A DNA stretch of 42,443 nucleotides from Gamarada debralockiae (lineage: Eukaryota; Ascomycota; Leotiomycetes; Helotiales; Hyphodiscaceae): assembly GCA_002803225.1 (NCBI GenBank), contig NXFV01001266.1, positions 1 to 42,443 on the forward strand, given 5' to 3'. Positions 11,343 to 22,800 of this stretch are shown here, in pieces (within the stretch, counting starts at the first letter, position 1; every line of letters begins with the position of its first letter). A program made the translations under genes and the position numbers. The notes beneath the pieces were generated by a model, which saw nothing but the letters and a program-made list of their open reading frames with translations, was not told where the DNA came from and did no database searches.

Positions 11343-12123
11343 AGGACGAAGACTCTGTGGCGGTAGCTGGAGTTGAGGTTTGGTGCGAGTCCTTATCTTT
11401 CGGGTGTGTCTCTTTGAAATGCAAGCGATCAAGGCTATATTGGAGCTCATGGAGTAATGGGAAAGCACATTTGTTTCGAGAGCAGAGCTCTAATTTTAGA
11501 TAACTTTGTCATTTCTGAGTTGAAATCGGTCACGTGGATAGAGTTTTCAAGCAGTCGAACATACTAGTGCTCATAGAAGTTCATTAGAAATAATAACCTT
11601 CAATTGACACAGTCTTCGGGAAGCTGTCGAATGAGCTCAACCGGGTGATGAAGCAAGATTAAAATGGGAGGAAATATCACGTGATGTGGTGGTTAAGTAA
11701 CTGGAAAGGGGTTAGGGGTAAGATTCCGCAACGTGTCTTGGCAACGTTCTACTCCCAGCTGGTAAAAATAGCACTGGGCCACTCGAAAAACTTCTCGGAA
11801 TATCTTTGTAACTCCTCATCGCGAAGGCGCAGGCGCAGGCTTTGATATACAACTCAAAAGCTGCGCCACATGTTCAAAGCTGGATTATGTAAGGTTTCAA
11901 ATGACATCATTGGTGGGATCGTGAACCACGATTCAGGATTTCGCGTCGGCCTCGTCATCCAGAGGCGGAAATTGCTTCGCAAAATAGGGGATCGGTTACT
12001 CCAACCCCAATATATATCTTCGCAATTCTCTGTCCCAAGTTTAGACCTTCCTCACTTACAAATTTGTGAAATTTACCTCACCTTCGAACCAAAAACCAAC
12101 CCACGACGTCTGACCCATACAAT
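11343..12123. other. Intergenic region, promoter side of the SYLF gene
   Basis: It contains TCACGTGA at 11677-11684 and a TATA-like CCAATATATATC at about 12006-12017, roughly 110 bases before the SYLF start. A GCGCAGGCGCAGGC short repeat lies near 11826-11839. No gene is recognised. The frame from 11870 that runs into the gene is out of frame with it. Confidence 0.45.
11677..11684. promoter_or_regulatory. TCACGTGA palindrome upstream of the SYLF gene
   Basis: Third exact TCACGTGA in a promoter-side position in this window, 440 bases before the SYLF start codon. Confidence 0.35.
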
Positions 12124-13538
12124 ATGTCCGCGCCGGATAACCAAACTTACCAAGCTCACCAAGCCAACCAGCAAAAGCCAGACCACCATAAAGCATCCTT
12201 CCTCGACAAAACCAAGCACGGCGGCAAGGCTGCATTCGACAAAGGATGGGGCTGGTTCGAGAAGCTCGGCGCACCCGTCAACAAACTCACTAACAAGATC
12301 GGCTCTGAAGCTTTCTGGCCCACAACCCTTGACCATGAGAGTGACAAAGCTGCTCGGATCCTGAAATCGTTCTGCAGTACGTTTTTGCCCTTTTCCGCGC
12401 TTACCGGAGGAAGTCAGCTGACGTGAAGACAGAGGATGGATTCTACAAAGAACAACCAAAACCAATCGGCAGCAGTGGAAGCGCTTCGCCAGGCCCGAAG
12501 AATAAGCCGAAGGTCTTGGTTAAGATCCCCCAGAAGGTGATCCAGAATTGTGTTGGCCTTGCTATCTTCACTGTCATGCGCACAGGCCTTTGGGTCTCTG
12601 GAGCTGGAGGCTCTGGGGTCTTGGTTGCGAGGAAGGAAGACGGATCTTGGTCTCCTCCATCTGGAATCTTGATCCATACACTTGGTGTGGGATTCATGGC
12701 AGGAATCGATATCTATGACTGTGTTCTCGTGATCAACAACCGTGAAGCCTTGAACGCATTCAGCAAGGTGCGTGTGTCGTTGGGAGGCGAGGTCAGTTTG
12801 GCAGCCGGACCTCTTGGTATCGGAGGCAATGTGGAGAGCGAGTTGTTGAAGAATCGCAAGCCGGTATGGACGTACATGAAGAGCCGAGGTCTGTATGGAG
12901 GAATCCAGTTCGACGGCACGATCGTCATTGAGCGGAACGATGAGAATGCTCGCTTTTACGGGGAACGGATGCCTATTAGTCAGATCTTGGCTGGGAACGT
13001 CAGAAGAGTCCCACCGGAGACCCGGATGTTGATGGAGGTTCTGAAGGAGGCTGAAGGCAGGACTGACCTTGATCAAACTCTCCTCGCGGAAGTGCATAAC
13101 CAGCCGCCGCCCAGCGAAGTGGATGTCGAGAGTATAAACGAGCCCACGGCTGAGCAAAAGCAAAACTTCGCACCTCCGCAGGGGTTTTATGCGCCAGAGA
13201 AGACGGATTATGAGCATTTAGGCCAGGAGGGATATGTACCGCCGCCACCAACTCAAGGCCAGGGGTCGTATCCTACCAATCCAACGCATGGAGCCTACCA
13301 ACCTGCAGACTATCCACCGCCACCTCCTCAACCTCCTCGTCCTACTTCCAGTTCATATGATCCGGCTCATCCTCAGGCTGGACACACCCCATCGCAGGGC
13401 AATTATGAGGGGCAACAGGGACATGGGACTTATGGAGGGGGTGCGTATGAAGCCCCCACTGATACACATCAGCCGGGTATAGCTCCCCAGGGTTCGAGTT
13501 CTCAAGCTCCTTATTTCCCGCCTCCTCCAGCAAATTGA
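12124..13538 (+). CDS. SYLF/Ysc84-domain protein with proline-rich tail
   Basis: Two exons (12124-12376 and 12433-13538) give 452 residues. The intron (56 bases) uses GTACGT and the acceptor at 12432, producing the family sequence KAARILKSFCKDGFYKE. The SYLF domain (residues about 75-300) follows, with IPQKVIQNCVGLAIFTVMRTG, GSGVLVAR and GSWSPPSGI, and a glycine-rich segment with RGLYGGIQFDG. Relatives are the yeast Las17-binding proteins Ysc84/Lsb3 and human SH3YL1, which bind phosphoinositides and actin at endocytic sites. The last 130 residues are rich in Pro, Gln, Gly and Tyr (PPPPPQPPRP) and replace the SH3 domain of Ysc84, so this protein would offer SH3 ligands and not an SH3 domain. 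The gene looks intact. Confidence 0.88.
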
Positions 13539-14850
13539 GCTCTGCGGTAATGACTGTCCGAACGGGGGACTTAGGGTGAACTTGTGAAGCGAGGAAAGGG
13601 GAGCTCCATGGCTCGTGAAGGATGGCTTCAGACTGCTTTGGTACGATGTTTCTTTTACAAACTTAGGTTAACGACGAAACGATGGAATGAATTTCGTTCC
13701 TTTCCATGACCATTGGATGCAAGACCGTCCCAAGTCTTGAGCAACATACTCCTGTTACCTTAATCACGCGATGGACCGCAGGGGGATCTTTGATCTAGGT
13801 TTTCCCAAGGGGACTGCGCCGGAAGTCCCCGCGCGTCGCCGCTGATGTGTAAAACGAAGAATAACATCTTTCTCGCTTAACCCTCCCAATGAATCGAAAT
13901 TAATTCGCGTGCTTACCTCGTCTTCCCTCCTTCATACATCACTACGATCACATGCCCACACACTTTTCTAGTTCTTGGGACACCTCTTGGACACTGGCTG
14001 CCTGTATCAGTACACATCGCTAACGGGGGTCTGTTGCTGTTTGGCTTATCGTGTTACAACCCCCTCGGGATACCACAGCCGTGGTACAATGTGGCTTAAT
14101 CCACGCTACCTGAACTGGGTGTCACAATGACATTGCCAATAAATACACCGCCATTTCGTATGTCTGGGAGATGCGAACGACAAGATCCCAATATCAGTCA
14201 ATGGCAGGCTCCTTGAGATTACAGTCAGTCAGTACTCAGCCCTTCGCCATGTTCGAGATCTCAGCAGCAGCACGCACACTGCAGTGATTGAACCTTGAAA
14301 CATTAAAGCCACTTCGGGGATCGAAGTTGAAATCTGAAAGTACAAGATGTTCCGCTTGGCTATCATCCTCGGAGAGAAGATTGCCTAACACAAGAGAGAG
14401 ACTTCACTCGTTCATTTGACTTCAACGAACAAACATGGGTGCGGTGTATGTGTGGCAAAAGTGAATTATCTACTTGGCCTTTCGTGATTTTGCATACCTG
14501 TCCATCCATTCAGTGCCATCTCAAAGACCAAAGACCCATACTCCCCCGGAAATTCATAAACGACGCGGATACCCGTCAGCTAACTCAAGGAAACATACTA
14601 CACCCTCATGATGCCCAGATCCCTCGATATGCCCAGATGCTCCATCTGAATGGCTCATACCTACTCACATTCATGTCGTAAGGTTAGATGCACTTCCTCC
14701 ACGAGCCAAACGCTATAAAGAAACCAGTACCCCCCATCACGCCTTGCTCAAACCTATGCCCCAATCGTAGAATTATCATTACCAGACTGGTTGACATCGG
14801 ACTTACACTTCTTCCTATACTCAACCGCCTTGATAGGCAAGCGCCCACAC
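13539..14850. other. Intergenic region between convergent genes
   Basis: This spacer separates the 3' ends of the SYLF and 2EXR genes. Only short frames without family resemblance occur (for example 14439-14681). No RNA gene or repeat was seen. Confidence 0.45.
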
Positions 14851-16057
14851 TCACCCACTGGTAACCAATCGGGACACCTGCACCCAGGACACGGACTCGT
14901 GGCGCAGTATCGAGAGAAAGTCGGCCTCCTCCTTTGTGAAGCACTCGCGCATCTCAAATTCGATATCCATGCGGTAGTCGATGTTCAGTTTCACCTCTCG
15001 GAAGGGACCCTTGCACTTCTTGTGGAAATCGAGTCGGGGAATGTTATGTGGGTTCGCATCTGTTCGTAGCATCTTGTGGATAGGTTTTTCATATGTCCGG
15101 CCATAGTTGAGATCGTGAATACCCCAATCTTCATCAATGTCAATCTCGTCATCGATCAGAATGAGTAGGACGAGTAGGTTCGGGAAGAAGTGGCGGATAA
15201 AGCACTCATAGTCGTCGGGGAGGTGGACGAGAAGGTCGCGGCTGATGGCCAAAGTCTTGATCTTATTGAAATGTTTGGTCCGATTCAACCATTTATCTGT
15301 GTCAACGGTTGCCACGCCGCCGTTCGTTCGGTATTGTCGAATGGGAGAATCACGGCCGACCTTTGCGAAGGTTTGCGAGAGCATAGCGAGGTCTGGAGGA
15401 CGGGAGCCAGGCAAGGCTTGATGGGAATGATATCGTAATCGAAACGCACCCATCGTGTATTCAACTCATATTCGACACCTCTTTCGGCTGCGGCAGCGTG
15501 GTAGGTACCGTAGGCTTGTACCACTTCTTCGTGGGACTCGTGGCAGACGCGGTAGAGGAGAGGATGGGGGGCTTTGGAGAAGGTGTTGGCCCATGCTTGG
15601 AATTTGCGGAGTTCGATGAAACGCGGCGCGTTGATGGCATGGCGCCCTGCAGGAATCCCAAAATAAGCAATCGTTCATTCCGTGTGGAAGAATCTGGTAT
15701 CAACTGCTCATTGCATTTGAACATCCGGGATCCACGTTCGTCCTGGCACACAACCAGAGGCCGCCGCGTCGCTCCAGAAGATCAATTGGAACTTGCCATG
15801 ATGTACTTACAGATTTTGACGCGAAGTTCGATTGGTAATTTAGGGTAGATATGGAACTCCGTAAAAGTGTTAGGGTCGGAGGCGTTGATTGCGGTAGCAG
15901 ATAGAATAATTTTCTTACACAATCCAGCCAGCGATTCGCGAAATTCGCGTCGTCGCTCAGCAGCATCCTCCTTGGCCGCCTGAAGCGCAGCCTGCAGAGC
16001 GTACTGTGAGGATGATGAAGGTGGATAGGCAGGAGTATTGCCTAAGTTGGCTGCCAT
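14851..16057 (-). CDS. 2EXR-domain protein, possibly frameshifted
   Basis: Exon 1 (16057-15811) ends within FHIYPKLPIELRVKI, the 2EXR signature. A 164-base intron (15810-15647) rejoins it as KIWRHAINAPRFIELRKFQ. Then comes HPLLYRVCHESHEEVVQAYG, the second family block. Downstream the reading must change frame. One solution is an 89-base GT-AG intron (15449-15361), giving an intact 317-residue protein that continues WVGRDSPIRQYRTNG and ends at 14851. The alternative is a one-base frameshift near 15400-15450, because the would-be intron itself reads WVRFDYDIIPI, which looks 2EXR-like. 2EXR proteins are common in Pezizomycotina and their role is unknown. I favour a real gene but not the exact structure. 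Confidence 0.6.
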
Positions 16058-18414
16058 TGCGATGTTGAGGTCCGAATGTTGTTAGTTGAGGAGGATAGGG
16101 AGGAAGACGTGGAGGCGGAGGCGGGGATATTTGTAGGTGGAGTGGAGCGAAGGGAACGCGCTGTCACGCGCTGAAAAATTCCCGTCCCGAGAGAGCATTC
16201 ACCTCTTTTTCGCGGCATTTTCTTTTTGAATTGAATTTAAATGTCCAATCTAATTGGGTGATGTGCACATTGAATATTTTTTTTTCCCCCGAAATAGCGA
16301 TCTTAATCAGGCAAAGGCTGCAGCGAGTTTCCAGGACAGTGCCACTCATTCTTGAAGTCATTTCGGCGATTCAATCAATTCTTTCGCAAGGTGGGAACCC
16401 AGGAATGGATATTTTTGTCACCATTGTTAACATAACTGAGCGATTGAAGCTTTCACTGGCGCCATGGATGGCAATGAAAGACGGATTGACAGACGCTGAA
16501 GTGGGCGGTCCCGCGGATCCCCGATGAACTTAGGTCGTGGCGGTTCTTTTGCACGGCGCCAATCGCAAGACCATCCGGATCTTTCCCTCCCGTCAAGAGG
16601 TGATAATATCCCTTCAGACTCCAAACTCTCTTTCGATCGGGTTTTCGAGGGGAGCAAGCTCCCACTTCTTGCTCAAAGTGCTGAGCACGTCGCCCGATCG
16701 AACTATTGCTCGGAGCACGTTTTTGTAGGCCCCTCTGTTCCTCGCCGCATATCTGACGTATGAATTTGTCATCAGTATAGTTCTTTGAACATTTGTCGAA
16801 ATGAACGATTGAAAGGGGGACTTGTGATACTTATTTCCATTGCGTAGTTGCCGTGTAAGGATATTTCGGCGCCCACTTGGAGAAGTGATAGAGCGTTGCC
16901 TGCGGTCCTTGGCCTTCAAATCTGCTTCGAGTTCTAACGGCGGATGTAGAGGCGTGATCCTTGGAGCTTCAGATGAGATGGCCGAATCGTTCATCTTCCT
17001 TGAACGATGTTGTTCTGCCGCGTTTGTCTCGACACCGTCGCACCGGTCTTTTCTATCCTGAACTTCCCTTCCACACGCCTTTATTGAGAAGTGTTTCGTG
17101 AGGGTCGATGGAGTATTGTTGATCTGACATATCGTTTCCCCTCCCGGCAGACTTGCATCCCCTTCTCTCGCTCTCGCGGCATTGGCCATTTCAGCCCACA
17201 GGCCAGCCACACGCCTTATGTTCTACCTTCCCACCTCCAGGAGATGTTGGGATAGGGTGCAGTAGACCGTCGGTAGAATTGCTCGAGAACGGATTCGAAT
17301 CGTCCACGCAAAGCCGTAGATTGAAATTCGCTAATTAAGCGGAGGATATCGATGTTGGCGGAGAGGAACGAAAATATTGCAGGAGTCAATGTGTCGGACT
17401 GGTTGAGCGATTTGACGAACGCATGCGTAACAAATATTGCTGAACCTGGATATTGCTGTTACAATGGTTCTCGGAAAGATCACACATCCTGGCGAAGGTT
17501 TTGATGTCATGGTTCTGAGTGTGGAAGGAGCGACCTCCGGTTTTCAAAGTGAACGAACCCGGAGTAAGAGTGACTCAAAAATGATGAGCAACTATGATAC
17601 CAAAGTTGGAAGAGCCTGCGAAGCCAAATTTGTATCACTCAGAGAGGAATGAGCGAGCGAGAATGGAAGCTTCGAAGTATTCTGTGTCCTGGCAGTATAT
17701 GACTCGATAGACATTAATTAAAACCAGGTTGTAAATCTGCCTGAGTGGATTCAACAACACATTTCCTCACTACGATGTCCCATTCTACTCGGCTGAACCC
17801 CAGACTGGAATATTCCAGGATCAAGCTGTGCTCAGCAGCCGCTTGCCTCGCTTGCCCACGTACACGGCCACCTTAGGACTTCATCAACCCGCGTGAATTC
17901 CGAGTCCGAATCATATGAGTGTCTCTGCGGAGTCGATACCAATTTGGTGAATCCACTGGCTTAAAGCTGATAATCAGTTTTCTCAATTTCATCGCTTAAT
18001 ATTGAGATCCCCGCAAAGCAGCAAAGTTTTTAATCCGACGGAGTCCTTTGGCGCCAAAACTCTAGGCAACTTCGCCATGTTAGCTCACAGCAAAATCCCA
18101 AGTACTCTCAATGTACCCGTGCTCGGGGCTGAAACTCATCCCAACAGATTGAGTGCGGCACAGACAAGTTTCTAAGGACCTGTTCTGCGTCAACTGTCAT
18201 GACGGTGTATGCAGACAGGCATTTTTCTTCCAGACATGAGAAATCAGAGACCACCGAGCATGACAGCATCATCATCGCCATGACACCAGGTCCTAATCTG
18301 ATCCTCTTAAATGACTGGCGATGAATGTTGATGGTTCTCTTTAATGGTTGAGTAAAGTTGCACAGTTGATGCGTGTGAGAGCCAGTTGATGGAGACATCA
18401 ACGAAGGGTGTAGG
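16058..18414. other. Intergenic region, no recognised gene
   Basis: The longest open frame is 198 codons on the minus strand (17210-16614). It matches nothing I know and has mixed composition without domains, so it is not called. A poly-T/poly-C run lies near 16278-16290. Short frames at 17153-17338 and 17437-17652 look like chance. No inverted repeats of transposon type were found. Confidence 0.4.
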
Positions 18415-18956
18415 TCAACACAAGATGTGTTCGGAAACACGAGGTCCGCAGCTCGGATCCAAAAGCTCTAAAATTTCCACATTGCCTGTATTATACTGAG
18501 TTGGTGGGAGAAGCTCTTCGAGCATCGTGAGCTCTGTCCCAGCGCCTAGCCAATGCTCCGCCTCTCTCTGCAGGAATGAAAGATCGGCCATATTTGTGCC
18601 CAATCCAAACCGGAATAATTTCAACAATTTCAGAGTCGGCAGTTGAAAATCTTGATGATGAGCTGGACAGATGGACCGAGGGTGTGGCCTCCTAATGTTA
18701 ACTCCCCAAGGAGAGTAAGACTTCTCAAAGTGTGGAGAAGAGGCCAGATCGAGGTTGTGAAGTCCGTATGCAGAGTCATTTTTTCAACTACCATGCAAGC
18801 ATTCAAAACGTCGATGACATCCACACAAGTCGTTTCGTTTGCATCGTACAGTTCCAGATCGACGATTCGAGGGTAGCTACGTATATGGTAATACTTCTTC
18901 ATCAGAGCTAACAGTTTCCGTGCGTCCGGAAGTATCTCTCTAGTTTGTTGTAACAA
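18415..18956 (-). pseudogene. Leucine-rich (F-box/LRR-like) protein fragment, frameshifted
   Basis: The minus-strand frame from 18956 reads KLLALMKKYYHIRSYPRIVD, VIDVLNACMVVEKMTLH and LLHTLRSLTLLGELTLGG, regular leucine-rich strands like those in fungal F-box/LRR proteins. It stops after KIFNCRL at 18630. The neighbouring frame continues the same pattern at once (LPTLKLLKLFRFGLG, then EAEHWLGAGTELTMLEELLP) to 18415. One extra base explains the break. No F-box was found upstream. The family assignment is weak. The continuity of the leucine pattern across two frames is what suggests a decayed gene. Confidence 0.35.
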
Positions 18957-19854
18957 GGATCATTAGACAAAGGCATTCGGCAAAACAGTATGTGTTCTCT
19001 GATGCATCGCCATTCAGTGACAAACGAACGTCAAACGAAAATCTCCTTCGTTGTCTGTTATCTCCCAGTGAGCTTTCAGTAGAAGATACGAGACTATTTG
19101 GAATGTCAGGTAGATTGGAGATACAGCATGATCCTGTTGTTTGGGGTAGAGGTGGTGGCGTTGAAGGTGCTAGGTTTCTTTTGGGAGAGTCGCCAAGGGG
19201 AGCTTGTGCTAGCACCGGCGTCGTCCGTCACTGACCATTGAGACCTTGCTATAAAGATATAACTTCGATATGGAAATGAGAGTGAAAAGAATGCAGTCAA
19301 AGAAAGGACGGGAGTGGTGAAGAAATTGAAATCCGATGCGTCAGGCAGAAAGGTGGAGAAAAGACCATTCCTGATTGAACCTAGCATCAAGCCATTCTCA
19401 GTTCGACTCACCATTCTCGTGCTCAACATCAACAAAGACAGTTCTCCGCCTCTTTCGTATAACTTGAAATATGAGTAGTCCTCAAAGAGAAAACCACTCG
19501 TACGTACTCCGTACGGCATACTGAATCCCCTTTTTACCTACAATATGTTCACGCAGCCTGATTGCTCACATTATACGAGAAAGACACTTGGCCAGACGTA
19601 CTTAATTCGGTCTGATAGCGTAACACCTTCCGCAATGGATCTTCAATGGGCGCCAGTCCTGCCGATCACCCTTTATGGGGTTAATCAAAGCCTGCAAAGC
19701 AAGCGCCCCGGCGCTTCACCGGACTAGAGTCTATTTCTGACGACACTGAATCCTGAACTGTACCCATTGCTTACTGAATATCTCTTCTTACATTCAATCT
19801 TTTGCTCTGTTCTCTACTTCTTTTTTCAATGAGTAGAAATTTTCTCGTCTCGAA
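18957..19854. other. Region upstream of the polyketide synthase
   Basis: Short frames on the minus strand (for example 19519-19106) have no recognisable domain and may be the decayed 5' part of the leucine-rich fragment. The last 120 bases are pyrimidine-rich and are probably the PKS leader. No Zn2Cys6 regulator gene is present on this side. Confidence 0.4.
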
Positions 19855-19888
19855 ATGGAGGACAATACTCACACAGGACCGTCAATGA
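19829..19888 (+). promoter_or_regulatory. Short upstream ORF overlapping the PKS start
   Basis: An ATG at 19829, 26 bases before the PKS start and out of frame with it, opens a 19-codon frame that ends with TGA at 19886-19888, inside the PKS coding region. If it lies in the mRNA leader it would lower initiation at 19855. The transcription start is not known, so this is a candidate only. Confidence 0.3.
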
Positions 19889-22800
19889 ATGGCTTCCAGC
19901 AAAATAGAGATGGAGTCATGCCCATTGCTATAGTTGGCATGGGGTGTCGATATCCTGGAGGTGCTACGAACCCGGAGAAATTATGGGAAATGTGCGCAGA
20001 GCAACGCGATGCTTGGAGCACGGTCCCTATGGATCGATTCAATGCTGAGGAATACTATCACCCCGATCCGAGCAGAAATGGAACGGTTAGTAAAGCATAC
20101 TTGACAGTTCTTCAGGCCACAGAACTGACATATGATGCAGTCGAATGTCAAAGGCGCACACTTCCTTGACGAGCACCCGGGATTCTTTGATGCTCACTTC
20201 TTCAACCTGACGCATGCGGAAGCTTCTGTACGCTTCCAAGCTTCTTTGAAGTGAAAGCTGCTGATTCTTTCAGGCAATGGATCCTCAGCAGCGTCTCCTT
20301 CTGGAGTGTTCCTACGAAGCTTTGGAGAATGGCATGTCTTCCTCTGAGGCCCCTTATGTTACCGTTCTGACCGTTCTAGCTGGAATCACCGTAGACCAGG
20401 TTGCTGGTAGCGACACGGCTGTCTTCATGGGCTCCTCATGCAGGGATTACACCGATCTTCTTTTACACGATTTGGAGAGGACTGAATTGTATCAGGCCAC
20501 AGGTACGGGACAGACCATGCTCGCGAATCGGATATCTTACTTCTACAATTTGAACGGGCCAAGTGTTTCGGTAGATACAGGTACTTCATTTTAATTGGTA
20601 TTGGAGGAACTTGGCTGACAGATGAAAGCCTGCAGCTCGAGCCTGGTAGCACTTCATCTTGCTTGTTCATGCATCCGATCTGGAGAGTCAAAGATGGCGA
20701 TAGCAGGAGGCTCAAATCTCATCCTCGGACCTGCAGCCACTGTTGCGTTAAGTATGCTCAGGTGAGTTAAGCTACTATGGTTGCTATCACTCAGCTAACT
20801 TCACAGATTACTTTCTCCTGATGGGCGCTGTTACTCGTTCGACGAACGCGGGAATGGCTTTGGCCGAGGTGAAGGTGCCGCATGCATTGTTCTCAAGCCT
20901 CTCGACGATGCACTCAAAGCTGGCGACAATATTCGAGCAGTGATCCGCAACTCTGGAACCAATCAGGACGGTAAAACGCCCGGAATCACACTGCCCAGCG
21001 GTAAAGCACAGTTCGAGTTGATCGACCATCTCTACAAATCAGCTGGGCTTGACCCCCTGGAGACTAGCTATGTTGAAGCCCACGGCACAGTAAGTTACTC
21101 CTCTTTGACTTATTCATAGACGTTGTTTCGAGAATTGCTATTAATAAACGCAGGGGACTTCCGCGGGTGATCCCATTGAAGCTGCTTCGCTGTCGAAAAT
21201 CTTCTCCGGTGGGAGACAAAGCAGCGAACCACTCAGAGTTGGATCTATCAAGTCAAATATTGGCCACTTAGAGGGCGGAAGTGGGATTTCCGGAGTGGTG
21301 AAAACGGTTTTAATGCTAGAAAAGAAATTCATTCTGCCGAACTTCAATTTTGGGAAACCCAATCCTCGTATACCTATGCAAGATTGGAAAATCGAGGTAT
21401 GTTTGGTGATGCATACTTTTCAAGCAAAGGTCTGAGAGGCTGACTATCAGGTCCCAACCCTTGTGCAACCGTGGACATCTAGCAATGTGCGCAGAGCTTC
21501 TGTCAATAATTTTGGATTTGGTGGGAGTAACGCCCATGTTATAGTCGAGGAAGGTGTAGCTACTTCTTCATCTCACGCCACGAATAACGTCACATCGAGC
21601 CATCAGACCAACGGCAACCATACCTTGGACAAAAAGCAGCGGAGACAGCTTTTCGTTCTCTCTGCATTCGACGAGGCAGCGGGGAAGCGACAAGCAGAAT
21701 TATTATCAGAATACCTGAAAGCGCAGGGGAGACAATCAGACGAGTTCTTAGGTCATTTGTCTTACACCTTGTGTGAAAGACGCTCAGCTCAGTCCTGGAG
21801 AGCAAGCTTTCATGCGGATTCGATACCCAATTTGATTGATTCCCTCCGCGCCGAGAATGTCAAGTTTTCGAAGACATCAAAGAACATCTCGCTAGGATTT
21901 ATCTTCACCGGCCAAGGTGCTCAATGGCATGCTATGGGTCGTGAATTGATCTCGGGACATCCAACATTCAGAGAATCCTTGGTTCGGGCTGATGAATGCC
22001 TGAAGAAACTCGGCGCTTCATGGTCGTTGATGGATGAACTCGCGAGAGATGCCGATACGTCGCGAGTTGGAAACGCGCTTCTCAGCCAGCCTCTCTGTGC
22101 CGCAATCCAGATTGCATTGGTGGATCTTCTTTCTCATTGGAATGTCAACCCTGCAAGTGTGACGGGGCACTCGAGTGGAGAGATTGCAGCCGCTTATGCA
22201 GCTGGCGTTCTGTCGCAGGATTCCGCTGTAGCTATCGCATACCATAGAGGTGTTGCAGCCACTGAGATCAAAAAGGTCAAAGACATGAAAGCAGGAGCCA
22301 TGCTTGCTGTTGGAATGTCTGCCGAAGAAACTGAGGCCTTCATTTCAAATGTCAAAGATGGAGTTGTCAATATCGCCTGCATCAACAGTCCGTCTAGTGT
22401 TACGGTGTCAGGCGACGAGACAGGCATTGACGAAATGCTTGAGGTGATCAAAGAGAAAGGCTTATTTGCGAGAAAATTGGCTACCGATGCAGCTTACCAC
22501 TCACATCACATGAAATATGCTGCACAAAGCTACCTTGAGACTCTTGCAAATATTCCGACGACAACCGCCAGAGACGTGGAATTTTATTCTTCGGTCACTG
22601 GAAATCGGATCGAAGCCTCAGAACTAGACGCGAAATATTGGGTTGCAAATTTGGTCTCTCCAGTTCAATTTTCCGACTCACTGCAAAATCTCTGCCTCGG
22701 CACTGGTAGCAAACGGCGGAAAAGGAGGGGTGCCAAGGCTGCAGTGGATCTGCTCGTGGAGATTGGTCCCCATTCAGCGTTGTCAAGCCCCATCAAGCAG

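Noticed and set aside
11870..12364. 164-codon frame overlapping the start of the SYLF gene
   Set aside because: It is in another frame, its Lys/Thr/Pro-rich text is what the SYLF exon gives when read out of frame, and the SYLF reading has clear family motifs.
12414..13217. 267-codon minus-strand frame
   Set aside because: Antisense shadow of the SYLF exon, with no family resemblance.
16614..17210. 198-codon minus-strand frame
   Set aside because: No recognisable domain, splice partner or compositional support. Kept only as a remark in the region entry.
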